From NCBI GenBank assembly GCA_902791235.1, contig CADAUV010000002.1, positions 31,243 to 95,242 of the forward strand: 64,000 bases of DNA. Direction: 5' to 3'. Made by a program: the position numbers and the translations under genes. The stretch is from Oscillospiraceae bacterium. Lineage in GTDB: Bacteria > Bacillota > Clostridia > Oscillospirales > Acutalibacteraceae. The notes beneath the pieces are model-generated. The model was not told where the DNA came from, ran no database searches, and was given only the letters and a program-made list of their open reading frames with translations. Positions 1 to 8,410 of the stretch are shown piece after piece; the first letter of the stretch is position 1, and each line of letters begins with the position of its first letter.

Positions 1-1
1 G

Positions 2-40
2 GATATAAAAAATCTGTTTGACGAGCTTGAAGCACTATGA
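2..40 (+). CDS. hypC: HypC C-terminus (partial)
   Basis: Only the last twelve codons lie in the window, in the frame that reads DIKNLFDELEAL and stops at a TGA at 38-40. The stop overlaps the hypD start as ATGA, the usual sign of translational coupling. The acidic helical tail and the position directly before hypD-hypE fit HypC, the small chaperone that works with HypD in making the Fe(CN)2CO group of [NiFe] hydrogenases. The name rests on context, because no HypC signature is visible in this fragment. Confidence 0.55.
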   Translation, partial: DIKNLFDELEAL

Positions 41-1068
41 TTGATATTGAAATAATTAAGGATTACCTTAAAAGCTACGACGGGCAGCCGCTTACCTTTA
101 TGGAGGTATGCGGCACTCACACAGCAGCTATAAACGAAAACGCAATACCCTCGCTTTTAAGCGATAAAATACGGCTTATCAGCGGTCCCGGATGTCCCGT
201 CTGCGTTACGGTTTCAGGGTATATTGACAGGCTTATTGAGCTTTCAAACGAGGAGGATACCTGCGTGGTAACCTTCGGCGATATGATAAGAGTGCCGGGG
301 TCTGAAAAATCGCTTTTAAACAGCGGCGGAAATTTCAGAATGGTATACTCCCCTCTTGAAACAATAAGGCTTGCAAAGGCTGAGCCGCAAACGCTTTTCG
401 TATTCGCGGCAGTGGGGTTTGAAACAACGGCTCCCGTATACGCCCTGCTCCTTGACGAAATAATCAGACAGGATATAAAAAACATACGGCTTCTGACTGC
501 GATTAAGACGATGCCTGCCGCCATATCCGCACTCTGCGAAATCGGCGTCGGCGTTAACGGCTTTATCGCACCGGGGAATGTGAGCGTTATCACGGGAAGC
601 GATGTTTACCGTCCGCTTGCGGAAAAATACCGCCTGCCATTTGCGGTAAGCGGCTTTGGCGGAGAGGAGCTTCTCTGCGGTATTTATTCCCTTGTCAGAC
701 TTCACGACAGCGCAAGGGTGGTAAACCTTTACAATGCGGTTACGCCTGAGGGTAACAAGAAAGCGCAGGCGCTTCTTTACAAATATTTTGAGCCCTGCGA
801 CGCAGTGTGGCGCGGTATGGGGATTATTGAAAACTCGGGCCTTGCGCTTAAAAATGAGTACAGTCGGTACGACCTTGGAAGCAGAAGGCTTACGGCTGAC
901 AAGGCGAAAAACAGCGGTTGCAAATGCGGCGAGGTTATTACGGGTAAACTTTCGCCCTCCTGCTGTCCGCTTTACTCAAAAGCCTGCACGCCCGAAAATC
1001 CGCAGGGCGCCTGTATGGTATCGTGCGAAGGCGCATGCAGAATTTGTTATATGAACGAAGGTGAATAA
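37..1068 (+). CDS. hypD: Hydrogenase maturation factor HypD
   Basis: 343 residues, full length for the family. HypD is the Fe-S scaffold on which, with HypC, the Fe(CN)2(CO) unit of [NiFe] hydrogenase is assembled in the cytoplasm. Visible signatures are MEVCGTHT near residue 15, GPGCPVC near residue 50, the FAAVGFETT segment, and a cysteine-rich C-terminus (about residues 290-340, including CKCGEV, SPSCCPLY and CEGAC) that fits the [4Fe-4S] cluster region. The ATG overlaps the stop of the preceding hypC end by ATGA, and hypE follows after one base, so hypC-hypD-hypE form one operon. No hydrogenase structural gene is in the window. Confidence 0.96.
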   Translation: MIDIEIIKDYLKSYDGQPLTFMEVCGTHTAAINENAIPSLLSDKIRLISGPGCPVCVTVSGYIDRLIELSNEEDTCVVTFGDMIRVPGSEKSLLNSGGNFRMVYSPLETIRLAKAEPQTLFVFAAVGFETTAPVYALLLDEIIRQDIKNIRLLTAIKTMPAAISALCEIGVGVNGFIAPGNVSVITGSDVYRPLAEKYRLPFAVSGFGGEELLCGIYSLVRLHDSARVVNLYNAVTPEGNKKAQALLYKYFEPCDAVWRGMGIIENSGLALKNEYSRYDLGSRRLTADKAKNSGCKCGEVITGKLSPSCCPLYSKACTPENPQGACMVSCEGACRICYMNEGE

Positions 1069-1069
1069 A

Positions 1070-2050
1070 ATGAGAATAACACTTGCTCACGGAAGCGGCG
1101 GCAGGGATACAAATGAGCTTATCAACAGCATTTTTGCAAAGAGCTTTAATAATAAAATCCTCGGTGAGATGGAGGACAGCGCAGTAGTTGACGGCAGCGC
1201 GCGCCTTGCCGTAACCACTGATTCCTTCGTCGTTACACCGCTGTTTTTTAAAGGCGGCGACATAGGCAGGCTTGCGGTCTGCGGTACTGTTAACGACCTG
1301 TTAATGCGCGGCGCTGTACCTGAATATATCACCTCGGCATTTATAATCGAAGAGGGCGCTGACACCAATACGCTAAAGGAAATTGCAGCCTCAATGGCAA
1401 ATACCGCCGATGAGGCAGGCGTTCAGATAATCTGCGGCGACACCAAGGTTATTGAGGGCGACGGCGGCATTTACATCAATACGACGGGTGTGGGATTTGT
1501 AAATTACAGCACAGATATATGCGCTAAAAATCTGCGTGAAGGCGACGCCGTTATCGTCAGCGGTAACCTCGGCGAGCATCACGCCGCAATCCTTTCCGCA
1601 AGAATGGGTATTGAAAACGCAATTGAATCCGACTGCGCTCCGCTTGGAGTTATGGTAAGGCGTATGCTTCGCGAGGGCATTGAGCTTCACGCCATGAGGG
1701 ATGTTACAAGAGGAGGTCTTGCGACAGTGCTTTGCGAGCTTGCAGGAGCCTCCGGCGTCGGCATCTTACTTGAGGAAAAAAATATACCCGCCACCGACGA
1801 GGTGCGGGCATTCACGAAAATACTCGGACTTGATATTATGCATATGGGCAACGAGGGCAAGCTCGTGGCATTCCTGCCCTTTGAACAGGCAGAAAAAGCG
1901 CTTGAAATTATTCACGCTTCACCCTACGGCGAAAACGCAAGGCTTATAGGCAGAGTAACAGACGGCAGAGGCGTACACCTCAAAACCGCCCTCGGCGGCA
2001 TAAGACAGGTGCATGATCTGATAGGTCAGGGCTTACCGAGGATATGTTAA
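1070..2050 (+). CDS. hypE: Hydrogenase maturation factor HypE
   Basis: 326 residues. HypE is an AIR-synthase-like ATPase that dehydrates the S-carbamoylated C-terminal cysteine (made by HypF) to a thiocyanate, the source of the cyanide ligands of [NiFe] hydrogenase. The sequence opens with ITLAHGSGGR, typical of the family, and ends in PRIC, so the acceptor cysteine is the last residue as required. I chose the ATG at 1070 over the GTG at 1061 because AAGGTG at 1057-1062 is well placed for it; it lies one base after the hypD stop. The operon ends at the hairpin at 2111. Confidence 0.96.
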   Translation: MRITLAHGSGGRDTNELINSIFAKSFNNKILGEMEDSAVVDGSARLAVTTDSFVVTPLFFKGGDIGRLAVCGTVNDLLMRGAVPEYITSAFIIEEGADTNTLKEIAASMANTADEAGVQIICGDTKVIEGDGGIYINTTGVGFVNYSTDICAKNLREGDAVIVSGNLGEHHAAILSARMGIENAIESDCAPLGVMVRRMLREGIELHAMRDVTRGGLATVLCELAGASGVGILLEEKNIPATDEVRAFTKILGLDIMHMGNEGKLVAFLPFEQAEKALEIIHASPYGENARLIGRVTDGRGVHLKTALGGIRQVHDLIGQGLPRIC

Positions 2051-2110
2051 TAATAATCTTTGTCGACAATATAGAAGGACGCCCTTGGGGCACCCGTCAT
2101 AAAGAAGTAT

Positions 2111-2140
2111 GAGCACGGCAAATTGCCGTGCTCGTTTTCT
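2111..2140. terminator. Bidirectional intrinsic terminator between hypE and the ligase gene
   Basis: GAGCACGGCA and TGCCGTGCTC form a 10-bp stem with a three-base loop, followed on the plus strand by GTTTTCTT. It separates the convergent hypE (plus) and acyl-CoA ligase (minus) units. The T-rich tail is better for the plus strand. Confidence 0.8.
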
Positions 2141-4024
2141 TATACTCTTTCAATTTCATATTTAATCTTGCCGACATTGAATTTAATGATGTTAGCAATT
2201 CTATTTATATGTTTTTCTAATGCTTCAATAACTTCATCATCGCGCTTGTCTGACTTGATTTTGACTTTCAGCAGAAATTCATATTCACTGGTGTTGTGCG
2301 CTTCAATATCGGCGGAAACAACGCCGTCAAACATTGTTGCCGTATCTTCAATTTTAAGAGCGGTAATGTTGTTTTTGTTGTTCTTTGTCAACGGAATTGC
2401 GGTGCGGATTTTGTAATGCGTCGGGCGGTGAAATTCTTGCACATTTTCATTCACGAGGGCTTTGATTTCATCAAGCGTTTTTTCACAGTCGGAATAATCG
2501 TTTAAAACAATATGAGCGGACGGCGTTTCTCCTTCTTCTTTACTGTATCGCGGAATTACCATACAGGATTTTACATTCTCATGCTTCATAATTGCTTCCA
2601 CAATTTCGTTCGGTGAGAAGGTAAAAGACTTCCTTGTAATGACATTCTTTATTCTGCCGTGATAATAGAAAAATCCGTCCTCGTCCACGCTGATATAATC
2701 GCCCATATGTACATAGGTTTTGCCATCGGGGTGCTTAACAAATACCTTTTCGGTTTCATCTTTACTGTTACCGGCATAGCCTTTTGTCATACCGACGCCG
2801 CACAAACATAACTCACCAATTATGTTAGGTTGAGTGATAACATTAAATGTTTCAGGTTCAATAATAACATATTCTGTATTACCACAGATTTTTCCAATAG
2901 AGCCTATTTTGTGCTCATTTGGTCTATTGATAATGTCAAATGCAGAAAACTCACTGGCACCGTACCCCTGAAAAGCTGGAACACTTCCCCCGTTCTCTTT
3001 TATATATGCGTTTATGTTTTCCTCTACATCATCAAAGCCATCACCACCGAATAAGTAATATTCTACATTACTCATATCGGTTTTGCGTTTAATAAGTTCT
3101 CTCGCGTGTGACGGAGTAGTAAAAGCATATTCAGCTCGATATTTTTCAACTAAATCATAAAAGTTTTTTGGCTCCATTTCTGGAATCATAATTGCACAAA
3201 CATTGTTACAAAAAATAATATGATTTGATGTTTTGCCATACTCAACAAATTGCGGTATGGTTTGAATACACAACTTACCTGCCGTATATTCAATATTGTT
3301 TACTGCATGGTTATGGGGAATAGAATTGTCATTTTCATTACTGATTTCTATGGCTTTAGGCACAGACGATGTTCCGCTTGAATGAACGAAAGAACAGGTA
3401 TCATTTGGTGTATACGGATTTTCTTTAACTTCTTTTATTGTATTGCCGTTTTTGATAAAATCTGCCCATTTAATCTCGTTGGGAATAGTAACACTTTCCT
3501 GCGGCTTTTTCTTTGCGGCGACCATTTTAAAAAGCGGCGGAAATGCTTCAATAACACTTGAAGAAATTACTTTAATATCTGTTCCCTCAAGCGCTTTTTT
3601 TTATATTCTTTTTGATATCAGGTTCGTCAAGGACGAAAACAAATTTTGAGTCTAATTCCTCAATAAAATATTTCATTTCATCAGCCGTGATGTTGGGGTA
3701 AATGTAATTCGGGATTGCACCGATTTTGGAAAGCGCATAATCCATATAGAAAATTTCAGGGGTATTGGTATGGCAAACAGTAACAATATCGTCTTTTTTA
3801 ACGCCGTAAGCAAGTAAGCCCTTTGCGGTTTTATCTATCATTTTGATAAACTTCTTATACGAAATCTTTACATCGGGATAATCACGGTCAAAAAATTCAT
3901 CTGTCGGCTTTTCTTCGCCCTTGGGTACAGGAATGGTATAAATGATTGCTGTGCCCTCAGGCTTGACATTATCCATAAAATAACGATACTTTGTCTTGTT
4001 GATGTTCAGCTTTGCGTTTTCCAT
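2140..4024 (-). pseudogene. AMP-forming acyl-CoA synthetase, frameshifted in an A8 run
   Basis: Two adjacent reading frames together encode one ligase of about 627 residues of the ANL (AMP-binding) superfamily, which activates carboxylic acids as acyl-AMP and then acyl-CoA. The N-terminal part starts at the ATG at 4024 (AGGAG at 4029-4033) and stops soon after IKKNIKKSA. The second frame carries the P-loop-like motif HSSGTSSVPK, the GDYISVDEDG...YHGRIKNVI adenylation motif and a C-terminal PLTKNNKNN region that could supply the catalytic lysine. Removing one A from the run of eight (plus-strand T at 3595-3602) joins them seamlessly as IKKALEGTDIKVISS. It is therefore a recent frameshift, a sequencing error, or a gene using slippage. 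The substrate cannot be told. A structured leader precedes it. Confidence 0.85.
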
Positions 4025-4047
4025 ATGCTTCTCCTGATAATAAAAAA

Positions 4048-4069
4048 GTGCGCAGCCGAAGCTACGCAC
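4048..4069 (-). terminator. Intrinsic terminator in the ligase leader, cUUCGg loop
   Basis: On the minus strand GTGCGTAGC, TTCG, GCTGCGCAC form a 9-bp stem closed by a C(UUCG)G tetraloop, followed by TTTTTTATTAT at 4037-4047. It lies about 25 bases before the ligase start codon and just upstream of its AGGAG. It can be either a 5'-leader attenuator or the 3' end of a separate small RNA. Confidence 0.85.
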
Positions 4070-4209
4070 AAAAAACGCATTGCTCCAACTGTCGCCAAAC
4101 ATTATTCCATTGCACCCATAAAAGTACGCCGAAAAGGAGTATGCATTTTTATCTAAAAAGACAAAAGACATACTTATTATGGGCATATTAACTTGGAATA
4201 ATATTTGGC
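4048..4209 (-). ncRNA. Structured leader RNA or small RNA upstream of the ligase
   Basis: From the predicted start near 4209 the RNA folds into a 15-bp closing helix, CCAAATATTATTCCA (4208-4194) with TGGAATAATGTTTGG (4109-4095), with a single G-U pair. Inside it are a CCCATAA/TTATGGG helix (4183-4177 with 4121-4115), an AGTATG/CATACT helix (4174-4169 with 4144-4139) and a TTTTTA/TAAAAA hairpin. A strong terminator follows at 4069-4048. Promoter, structured domain, terminator, then SD and gene is the layout of a riboswitch or attenuator, but I recognise no known riboswitch consensus or T-box sequence in it. A free-standing small RNA is the alternative. Confidence 0.6.
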
Positions 4210-4215
4210 TCCTTC

Positions 4216-4244
4216 ATTTTATCATTGATATAGTTAATAGTCAA
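4216..4244 (-). promoter_or_regulatory. Sigma-A promoter of the ligase leader
   Basis: On the minus strand TTGACT (4244-4239), a 17-base spacer, then TAAAAT (4221-4216). The predicted start near 4209 is where the long closing helix of the leader begins. Confidence 0.75.
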
Positions 4245-4293
4245 GAAATATGTCATAGGGTGTAGCGAGCATAGAATTTGTAAAGACAAATCC

Positions 4294-4340
4294 GGAAAAG
4301 AAAAACAGACCGAAAGATAATAATTTTTCTTTCAGTCTGT
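4294..4340 (-). terminator. Terminator of the flavoprotein reductase gene
   Basis: ACAGACTGAAAGA and TCTTTCGGTCTGT pair on the minus strand (4340-4305), followed by TTTTCTTTTCC. It closes the gene at 4371 and shows that the ligase leader downstream has its own separate transcription start. Confidence 0.8.
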
Positions 4341-4370
4341 AAAACTTCTTTATAACGGGTGCCCCTTTTA

Positions 4371-4991
4371 TTATCTGATAAAATTCGTAAATGGCTTTTG
4401 TTCCTTTTCGGGCATACCGTATTTTTCTTTACCGAGTGCGATGCTCTTCATAAGGAAGGTCATATTTCTTGCAAGCGTACGCATTGTATGGAGTCCCTCT
4501 TCATCCTGTGCCGCCTCGCCGGGAGCGGCGCCGTGAATCTGATTCCAGTAAGCGCTTGAAGCAACGGGCATACCCGAGATTGTAAAATACTTATTAAGCT
4601 CGTCAAAAGTTGCGGAAAGACCACCGCGCCTTGCGCATACCACGCTTGCGCCGACCTTCATCGTCTTATCAAAATGAGATGAATAAAAGAGTCTGTCAAG
4701 AAGCGCAATCAAGCTTGCGTTAGCGGATGCATAGTATACAGGTGAAGCGATAACAAGTCCGTCAGCCGCCTCAAACTTGGGCGCAAGCTCATTAACGGCG
4801 TCGTCGTTGAAAACGCATTTGCCGAGCTTTGCACAGCCGCCGCAGGAAACGCATCCCCTGATAACATCTCTGCCGACTGCGTATTCCTCAACCTCTACGC
4901 CCTCAGCCTCAAAAACCTTTATCATCTCGTCAAGAGCGAGCTGTGTATTGCTCCTTGTTCTCGGAGAACCGTTAATAATAAGAACCTTCAT
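4371..4991 (-). CDS. NADPH-dependent FMN reductase / iron-sulfur flavoprotein family
   Basis: 206 residues, a flavodoxin-like reductase expected to bind FMN and pass electrons from NAD(P)H to small acceptors in the cytoplasm. The N-terminus IINGSPRTRSNT is the FMN phosphate-binding loop of the family. A cysteine group C47-x2-C50-x2-C53-x5-C59 matches the compact [4Fe-4S] site of archaeal and clostridial iron-sulfur flavoproteins, and ASPVYYASA near residue 85 is the second flavin-binding segment. Start is the ATG at 4991 with AAAGGA upstream. It is a single-gene unit with its own terminator. The physiological substrate is unknown. Confidence 0.88.
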   Translation of the reverse strand: MKVLIINGSPRTRSNTQLALDEMIKVFEAEGVEVEEYAVGRDVIRGCVSCGGCAKLGKCVFNDDAVNELAPKFEAADGLVIASPVYYASANASLIALLDRLFYSSHFDKTMKVGASVVCARRGGLSATFDELNKYFTISGMPVASSAYWNQIHGAAPGEAAQDEEGLHTMRTLARNMTFLMKSIALGKEKYGMPEKEQKPFTNFIR

Positions 4992-5164
4992 AAAAAATCA
5001 TCCTTTCTTATTTTTACCTATTATATAGCATAGACGAAAAAAATTCAACAAAAGAGGCGTCAAAATTTATATACAACAGGAATAACACAAAAAATGTCAA
5101 GCCCCTACCCCTTGTGCCAAATATGAACAGTATGTTAATCTCAGGCGCTTATATGCTAATTTTA

Positions 5165-5193
5165 TTGAAAAACGGCACAATATGTGGTATAAT
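5165..5193 (+). promoter_or_regulatory. Sigma-A promoter of the NfeD-SPFH-PspC operon
   Basis: TTGAAA (5165-5170), 17-base spacer, TATAAT (5188-5193). Confidence 0.75.
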
Positions 5194-5270
5194 ATAGCCA
5201 AGATACAGGCAAGAAAGTTCAGCTGGTATTTTGTCTGTATTCTAATAATATGTCAGATAAAGGTGGTTAT

Positions 5271-5708
5271 ATGACAAACACAATGTACATTGTATGGGCA
5301 GGTCTTATAATACTCTTTGCGGTAATTGAGGGCATGACCGTACAGCTTGTATCAATATGGTTTGTAATAGGCTCTGTTGCAGGACTTATCTGTTCACTGC
5401 TTAAAGCACCCGTATGGTTACAAATTACGGTTGCGGTAGCTGTCAGCATAATCGCCCTGATAATAACACGACCTATTATAAAAAAGCACATAACGCCCAA
5501 AATCACGCCGACCAACGCGGACAGAGTAATAGGAAAAGTCGGTATTGTCGATGAGGATATTGACAATACTAAGGCTGTCGGACTTGTAAGCGTTGACGGT
5601 CAGATATGGAGCGCAAGGGCGCAGGACGGCGAGCTTATCGCAAAGGGTGAGCAAGTCGATGTGCTGAAAATCGAAGGCGCAAAAATAATTGTTAAAAAGC
5701 ATAATTAA
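5271..5708 (+). CDS. NfeD family membrane protein
   Basis: 145 residues from the ATG at 5271, chosen over the in-frame ATG at 5250 because AAAGGTGG sits just upstream of it. The first 70 residues hold about three hydrophobic segments; the C-terminal part (about residues 85-145, from RVIGKVGIVDEDI to KIEGAKIIVKK) is the small OB-fold beta-barrel of NfeD proteins. The SPFH gene follows after 14 bases, the classic pairing of NfeD with stomatin/flotillin proteins, which organise membrane microdomains. It lacks the ClpP-like protease part of long NfeD forms, so it is the short type. Confidence 0.9.
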   Translation: MTNTMYIVWAGLIILFAVIEGMTVQLVSIWFVIGSVAGLICSLLKAPVWLQITVAVAVSIIALIITRPIIKKHITPKITPTNADRVIGKVGIVDEDIDNTKAVGLVSVDGQIWSARAQDGELIAKGEQVDVLKIEGAKIIVKKHN

Positions 5709-5722
5709 AAAGGAGTAAAACT

Positions 5723-6652
5723 ATGGCAGGCTTTATTATCGGATTTCTTGTAATAATCGCAATTCTTGCACTTGTATTTACAAACATAAGAGTTGTACCG
5801 CAGTCAAAGGCTTTCGTTATTGAAAGGCTCGGCACTTACTATTCAACCTGGGATACGGGACTTCATCTCAAGCTCCCCTTCGTTGACAGGATAGCAAAAA
5901 TTGTTTCCCTCAAGGAGCAGGTTGTTGACTTCAAGCCGCAGCCCGTTATCACGAAGGATAATGTAACAATGCAGATTGATACGGTCGTATTCTATCAGAT
6001 TACCGACCCGAAGCTTTACACCTACGGTGTTGAAAGCCCTATCTCTGCTATTGAAAACCTTTCCGCAACAACTCTGCGTAACATCATCGGCGAGCTTGAG
6101 CTTGACTCAACGCTCACCTCGCGCGACACAATCAACGCTAAAATCAGGGTAATTCTTGACGAAGCTACCGACCCGTGGGGCATTAAGGTTAACAGGGTTG
6201 AGCTTAAAAACATCATCCCGCCGAGAGAGATTCAGGACGCCATGGAGAAGCAGATGAAGGCTGAGCGTGAGCGCCGTGAGGCAATCCTTCGCGCAGAGGG
6301 TGAAAAGCAGTCAAGAATTCTTGTTGCGGAAGGTCATAAGGAGTCAAAAATCCTTGAGGCTGAGGCTGAAAAGCAGTCCGCAATCCTTCACGCCGAGGCT
6401 GTAAAGGAAGCTAAAATCCGTGAGGCTGAGGGTGAGGCAATGGCTATCGAGCAGGTACAGAAGGCGCAGGCTGAAGCTATCAAGCTTCTCAACGAGGCTG
6501 ACGCAAACGAGGCTGTTATAAAGCTTAAAGCGCTCGAGGCATTCCAGAAGGCAGCCGACGGTCAGGCTACAAAGATTATCATTCCGTCCGAAATTCAGGG
6601 CATTGCAGGTCTTGCTGAGGGCGTAATCGGCACAGTTAAAGACAACAAATAA
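5723..6652 (+). CDS. SPFH/Band 7 (stomatin-like, QmcA type) protein
   Basis: 309 residues. One N-terminal transmembrane segment (residues 4-22) is followed by the SPFH domain (about 25-190, with VPQSKAFVIERLGTY and the NIIGELELDSTLTSRD region) and a long charged coiled coil rich in A, E and K (about 190-280). These proteins form large oligomeric rings at the membrane. AAAAGGAG precedes the ATG. The NfeD gene upstream and the PspC gene downstream suggest a membrane-stress module. Confidence 0.94.
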   Translation: MAGFIIGFLVIIAILALVFTNIRVVPQSKAFVIERLGTYYSTWDTGLHLKLPFVDRIAKIVSLKEQVVDFKPQPVITKDNVTMQIDTVVFYQITDPKLYTYGVESPISAIENLSATTLRNIIGELELDSTLTSRDTINAKIRVILDEATDPWGIKVNRVELKNIIPPREIQDAMEKQMKAERERREAILRAEGEKQSRILVAEGHKESKILEAEAEKQSAILHAEAVKEAKIREAEGEAMAIEQVQKAQAEAIKLLNEADANEAVIKLKALEAFQKAADGQATKIIIPSEIQGIAGLAEGVIGTVKDNK

Positions 6653-6672
6653 TTAGTATAAGGAGAGATATT

Positions 6673-6897
6673 ATGAAAAAGTTATACCGCGACACAAGCA
6701 ATCAGATGCTTTCGGGCGTATGCGCAGGTATCGGAAAATACTTTGACATCGACCCGACAATCGTAAGACTCTTATGGGTTCTGCTTGTAATTGCAGGAGG
6801 AACGGGAATTCTTGCATACATCATTTGTGCAATCGTAATTCCTGCTGAGCCGCCTGTAAACCAGCAGGAATGGGAAAATCTTAACGAGCAGCAATAA
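6673..6897 (+). CDS. PspC domain membrane protein
   Basis: 74 residues. The start MKKLYRDTSNQMLSGVCAGI, then YFDIDPTIVRL and a single hydrophobic helix (about 35-60), is the standard stand-alone PspC domain. PspC proteins sit in the cytoplasmic membrane and take part in phage-shock or envelope-stress responses in other bacteria. It is the last gene of the NfeD-SPFH unit, 20 bases after the SPFH gene, with AAGGAGA before the ATG, and is followed by a strong terminator. Confidence 0.92.
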   Translation: MKKLYRDTSNQMLSGVCAGIGKYFDIDPTIVRLLWVLLVIAGGTGILAYIICAIVIPAEPPVNQQEWENLNEQQ

Positions 6898-6910
6898 CGA
6901 AATTACAAAG

Positions 6911-6945
6911 GCGCAGAGGTATCAGACCTCTGCGCTGATTTTGTT
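6911..6945 (+). terminator. Intrinsic terminator of the NfeD-SPFH-PspC operon
   Basis: GCGCAGAGGT and ACCTCTGCGC form a 10-bp stem with loop ATCAG, followed by TGATTTTGTTT. Confidence 0.85.
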
Positions 6946-7006
6946 TGCGGTGCTTTTTTACCGCAAAATATTTTCTTACACGGATAATCCGCTTTTAAAC
7001 TTTAAA

Positions 7007-7035
7007 TTGTATTATTCCCTGAATTATGGTATAGT
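7007..7035 (+). promoter_or_regulatory. Promoter of the PfkB kinase gene
   Basis: TTGTAT (7007-7012), 17-base spacer, TATAGT (7030-7035), ending 28 bases before the start codon. Confidence 0.65.
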
Positions 7036-7063
7036 AATGCTTAGTAAAACTAAGGAGCTATCA

Positions 7064-7990
7064 ATGATTTATACAGTTACCTTCAATCCCTCGCTTGACT
7101 ATGTTATAAAGCTTAAAAGCATTAAGAGCGACGACATCAACCGCGCTGACAGCGAAAGAATATGCTACGGCGGCAAAGGAATCAATGTTTCCGCTATGCT
7201 GAAAACACTTGGCTGTGAAGCAGAAGCGCTCGGCTTCGCAGGCGGCTTTACCGGAAAAGAGCTTATTAAGCTTCTTGATAAGGACGGTATAAGGAATGAT
7301 TTTAATTTCCTTGAAAACGGCAATACAAGGATAAATGTTAAGCTCAGGACCGAGGAGGAGCTTGATATTAACGCAAACGGTCCCGAGATAAGCGAAAAGG
7401 ATTTCAGAAGCTTTGAGGAAAATCTGATAAGTCTTTTAAAGGAAGGCGACACGCTCGTGCTTGCAGGCGCGCTTCCGCCCTCACTCCCCTTTGACACTTA
7501 CGGCAGGCTGGTAAAACTCGCCGAAGGCAAAAACATACGATGTGTTGTTGACGCATCAGGCGAGGCTCTTATTAAGGCGATAAAGGAAAAGCCGTTTCTG
7601 ATTAAGCCAAATCACCACGAAGCCGGCGAAATTTTCGGCAGACAGCTTAAAAGCGATGACGAATTTATCGAGCATGCGCGGCTGCTTCAGAAGCTCGGCG
7701 CAAGAAATGTGCTAATCTCACGCGCTGAGGAAGGGTCTGTTCTTGTATGTGAAAATGCAGAGATTTATAAGGCGGAGGCTGTTAACGGAAAGCTTGTAAA
7801 CAGCGTGGGCTGCGGCGACAGTATGGTAGCAGGCTTTATTGCAGGGTATGAAAAATCGGGCGATTTTGCGCAGGCGCTCAAGCTTGCTTCTGCCTGCGGA
7901 AGCGCAACCGCCTTCACCGATGGGCTTGCAAACAAAAGTCAGATTGAAAGAATTTCAGAAAAAACACATATAAAAAACATAAAGGAGTGA
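7064..7990 (+). CDS. 1-phosphofructokinase / tagatose-6-phosphate kinase family (PfkB)
   Basis: 308 residues from the ATG at 7064, preceded by AAGGAG at 7052-7057. The protein belongs to the hexose-kinase branch of the PfkB/ribokinase fold: TFNPSLDYV at the N-terminus, GGKGINVS at residues 36-43 and GCGDSMVAGF at 249-258 with D252 as the catalytic base. Members phosphorylate fructose 1-phosphate or tagatose 6-phosphate with ATP. No PTS transporter or fru regulator is next to it, so the substrate cannot be fixed and fruK is not assigned. It is transcribed alone. Confidence 0.88.
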   Translation: MIYTVTFNPSLDYVIKLKSIKSDDINRADSERICYGGKGINVSAMLKTLGCEAEALGFAGGFTGKELIKLLDKDGIRNDFNFLENGNTRINVKLRTEEELDINANGPEISEKDFRSFEENLISLLKEGDTLVLAGALPPSLPFDTYGRLVKLAEGKNIRCVVDASGEALIKAIKEKPFLIKPNHHEAGEIFGRQLKSDDEFIEHARLLQKLGARNVLISRAEEGSVLVCENAEIYKAEAVNGKLVNSVGCGDSMVAGFIAGYEKSGDFAQALKLASACGSATAFTDGLANKSQIERISEKTHIKNIKE

Positions 7991-8010
7991 ATGATATTCA
8001 CTCCTTTATA
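7981..8010 (+). terminator. Hairpin overlapping the end of the PfkB gene
   Basis: AAAGGAGTGAA and TTCACTCCTTT pair around the stop codon, followed by only a weak ATATTGT tail. It is a plausible terminator of the kinase gene. Confidence 0.5.
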
Positions 8011-8021
8011 TTGTATAACGA

Positions 8022-8055
8022 AAAGCGATGCGCGGACTATCCTACGCATCGCTTT
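8022..8055 (-). terminator. Hairpin downstream of the SASP gene
   Basis: AAAGCGATGCG (8022-8032) and CGCATCGCTTT (8045-8055) form an 11-bp stem, with TTTTCGTT following on the minus strand. A second small hairpin, TTTACCGC/GCGGTAAA at 8060-8082, lies between it and the SASP stop. Confidence 0.6.
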
Positions 8056-8093
8056 AAAGTTTACCGCCATTCGCGCGGTAAAGAGAGATAAAC

Positions 8094-8291
8094 TTATCTC
8101 ATAGACTCCTCATAAGCCTTAATCATTTTCTTAACCATCTGACCGCCGACTGAGCCTGCCTCACGAGAGGTAAGATCACCGTTGTAGCCCTGCTTAAGAT
8201 TTACGCCTACCTCGTTAGCTGCTTCCATCTTGAAACGGTTGAGTGCTTCCTTTGCCTCGGGTACAACGCTCTTATTGCTGCTTGATGCCAT
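8094..8291 (-). CDS. Small acid-soluble spore protein, alpha/beta type
   Basis: 65 residues starting at the ATG at 8291 (GAGGTG upstream; the in-frame GTG at 8300 would lie within that site). Alpha/beta SASPs coat and protect DNA in dormant spores and are cut by the protease GPR on germination. The family signatures are all present: EALNRFKMEAANEVGV, including the germination-protease site around the glutamate-containing segment, and LTSREAGSVGGQMVKKMI near the C-terminus. It is transcribed alone, as usual, probably by a forespore sigma factor. It is direct evidence that the lineage forms spores. Confidence 0.96.
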   Translation of the reverse strand: MASSSNKSVVPEAKEALNRFKMEAANEVGVNLKQGYNGDLTSREAGSVGGQMVKKMIKAYEESMR

Positions 8292-8410
8292 TTCGAACAC
8301 ACCTCACTTTTTATAAATTGCAGGGTGAAATTACAAAGCTCCGCCCTGCAATTTCTCAACCTTGCAAGTTTATTGTGTGCAGTATATTCGTTTTTAAAAA
8401 TTGAAAATAT

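Noticed and set aside
117-593. Long minus-strand frames inside hypD, glnA, aspS and other genes
   Set aside because: They are overlapping shadows of well-supported genes, without ribosome sites or recognisable domains.
4048-4209. T-box or known riboswitch before the ligase
   Set aside because: No T-box core (GGTGG...CCGCG type), SAM, TPP, cobalamin, purine or lysine consensus could be seen. Kept as an unassigned structured RNA.
7064-7990. fruK assignment for the PfkB kinase
   Set aside because: No fructose PTS or fruR is adjacent; 1-phosphofructokinase and tagatose-6-phosphate kinase cannot be separated by eye.
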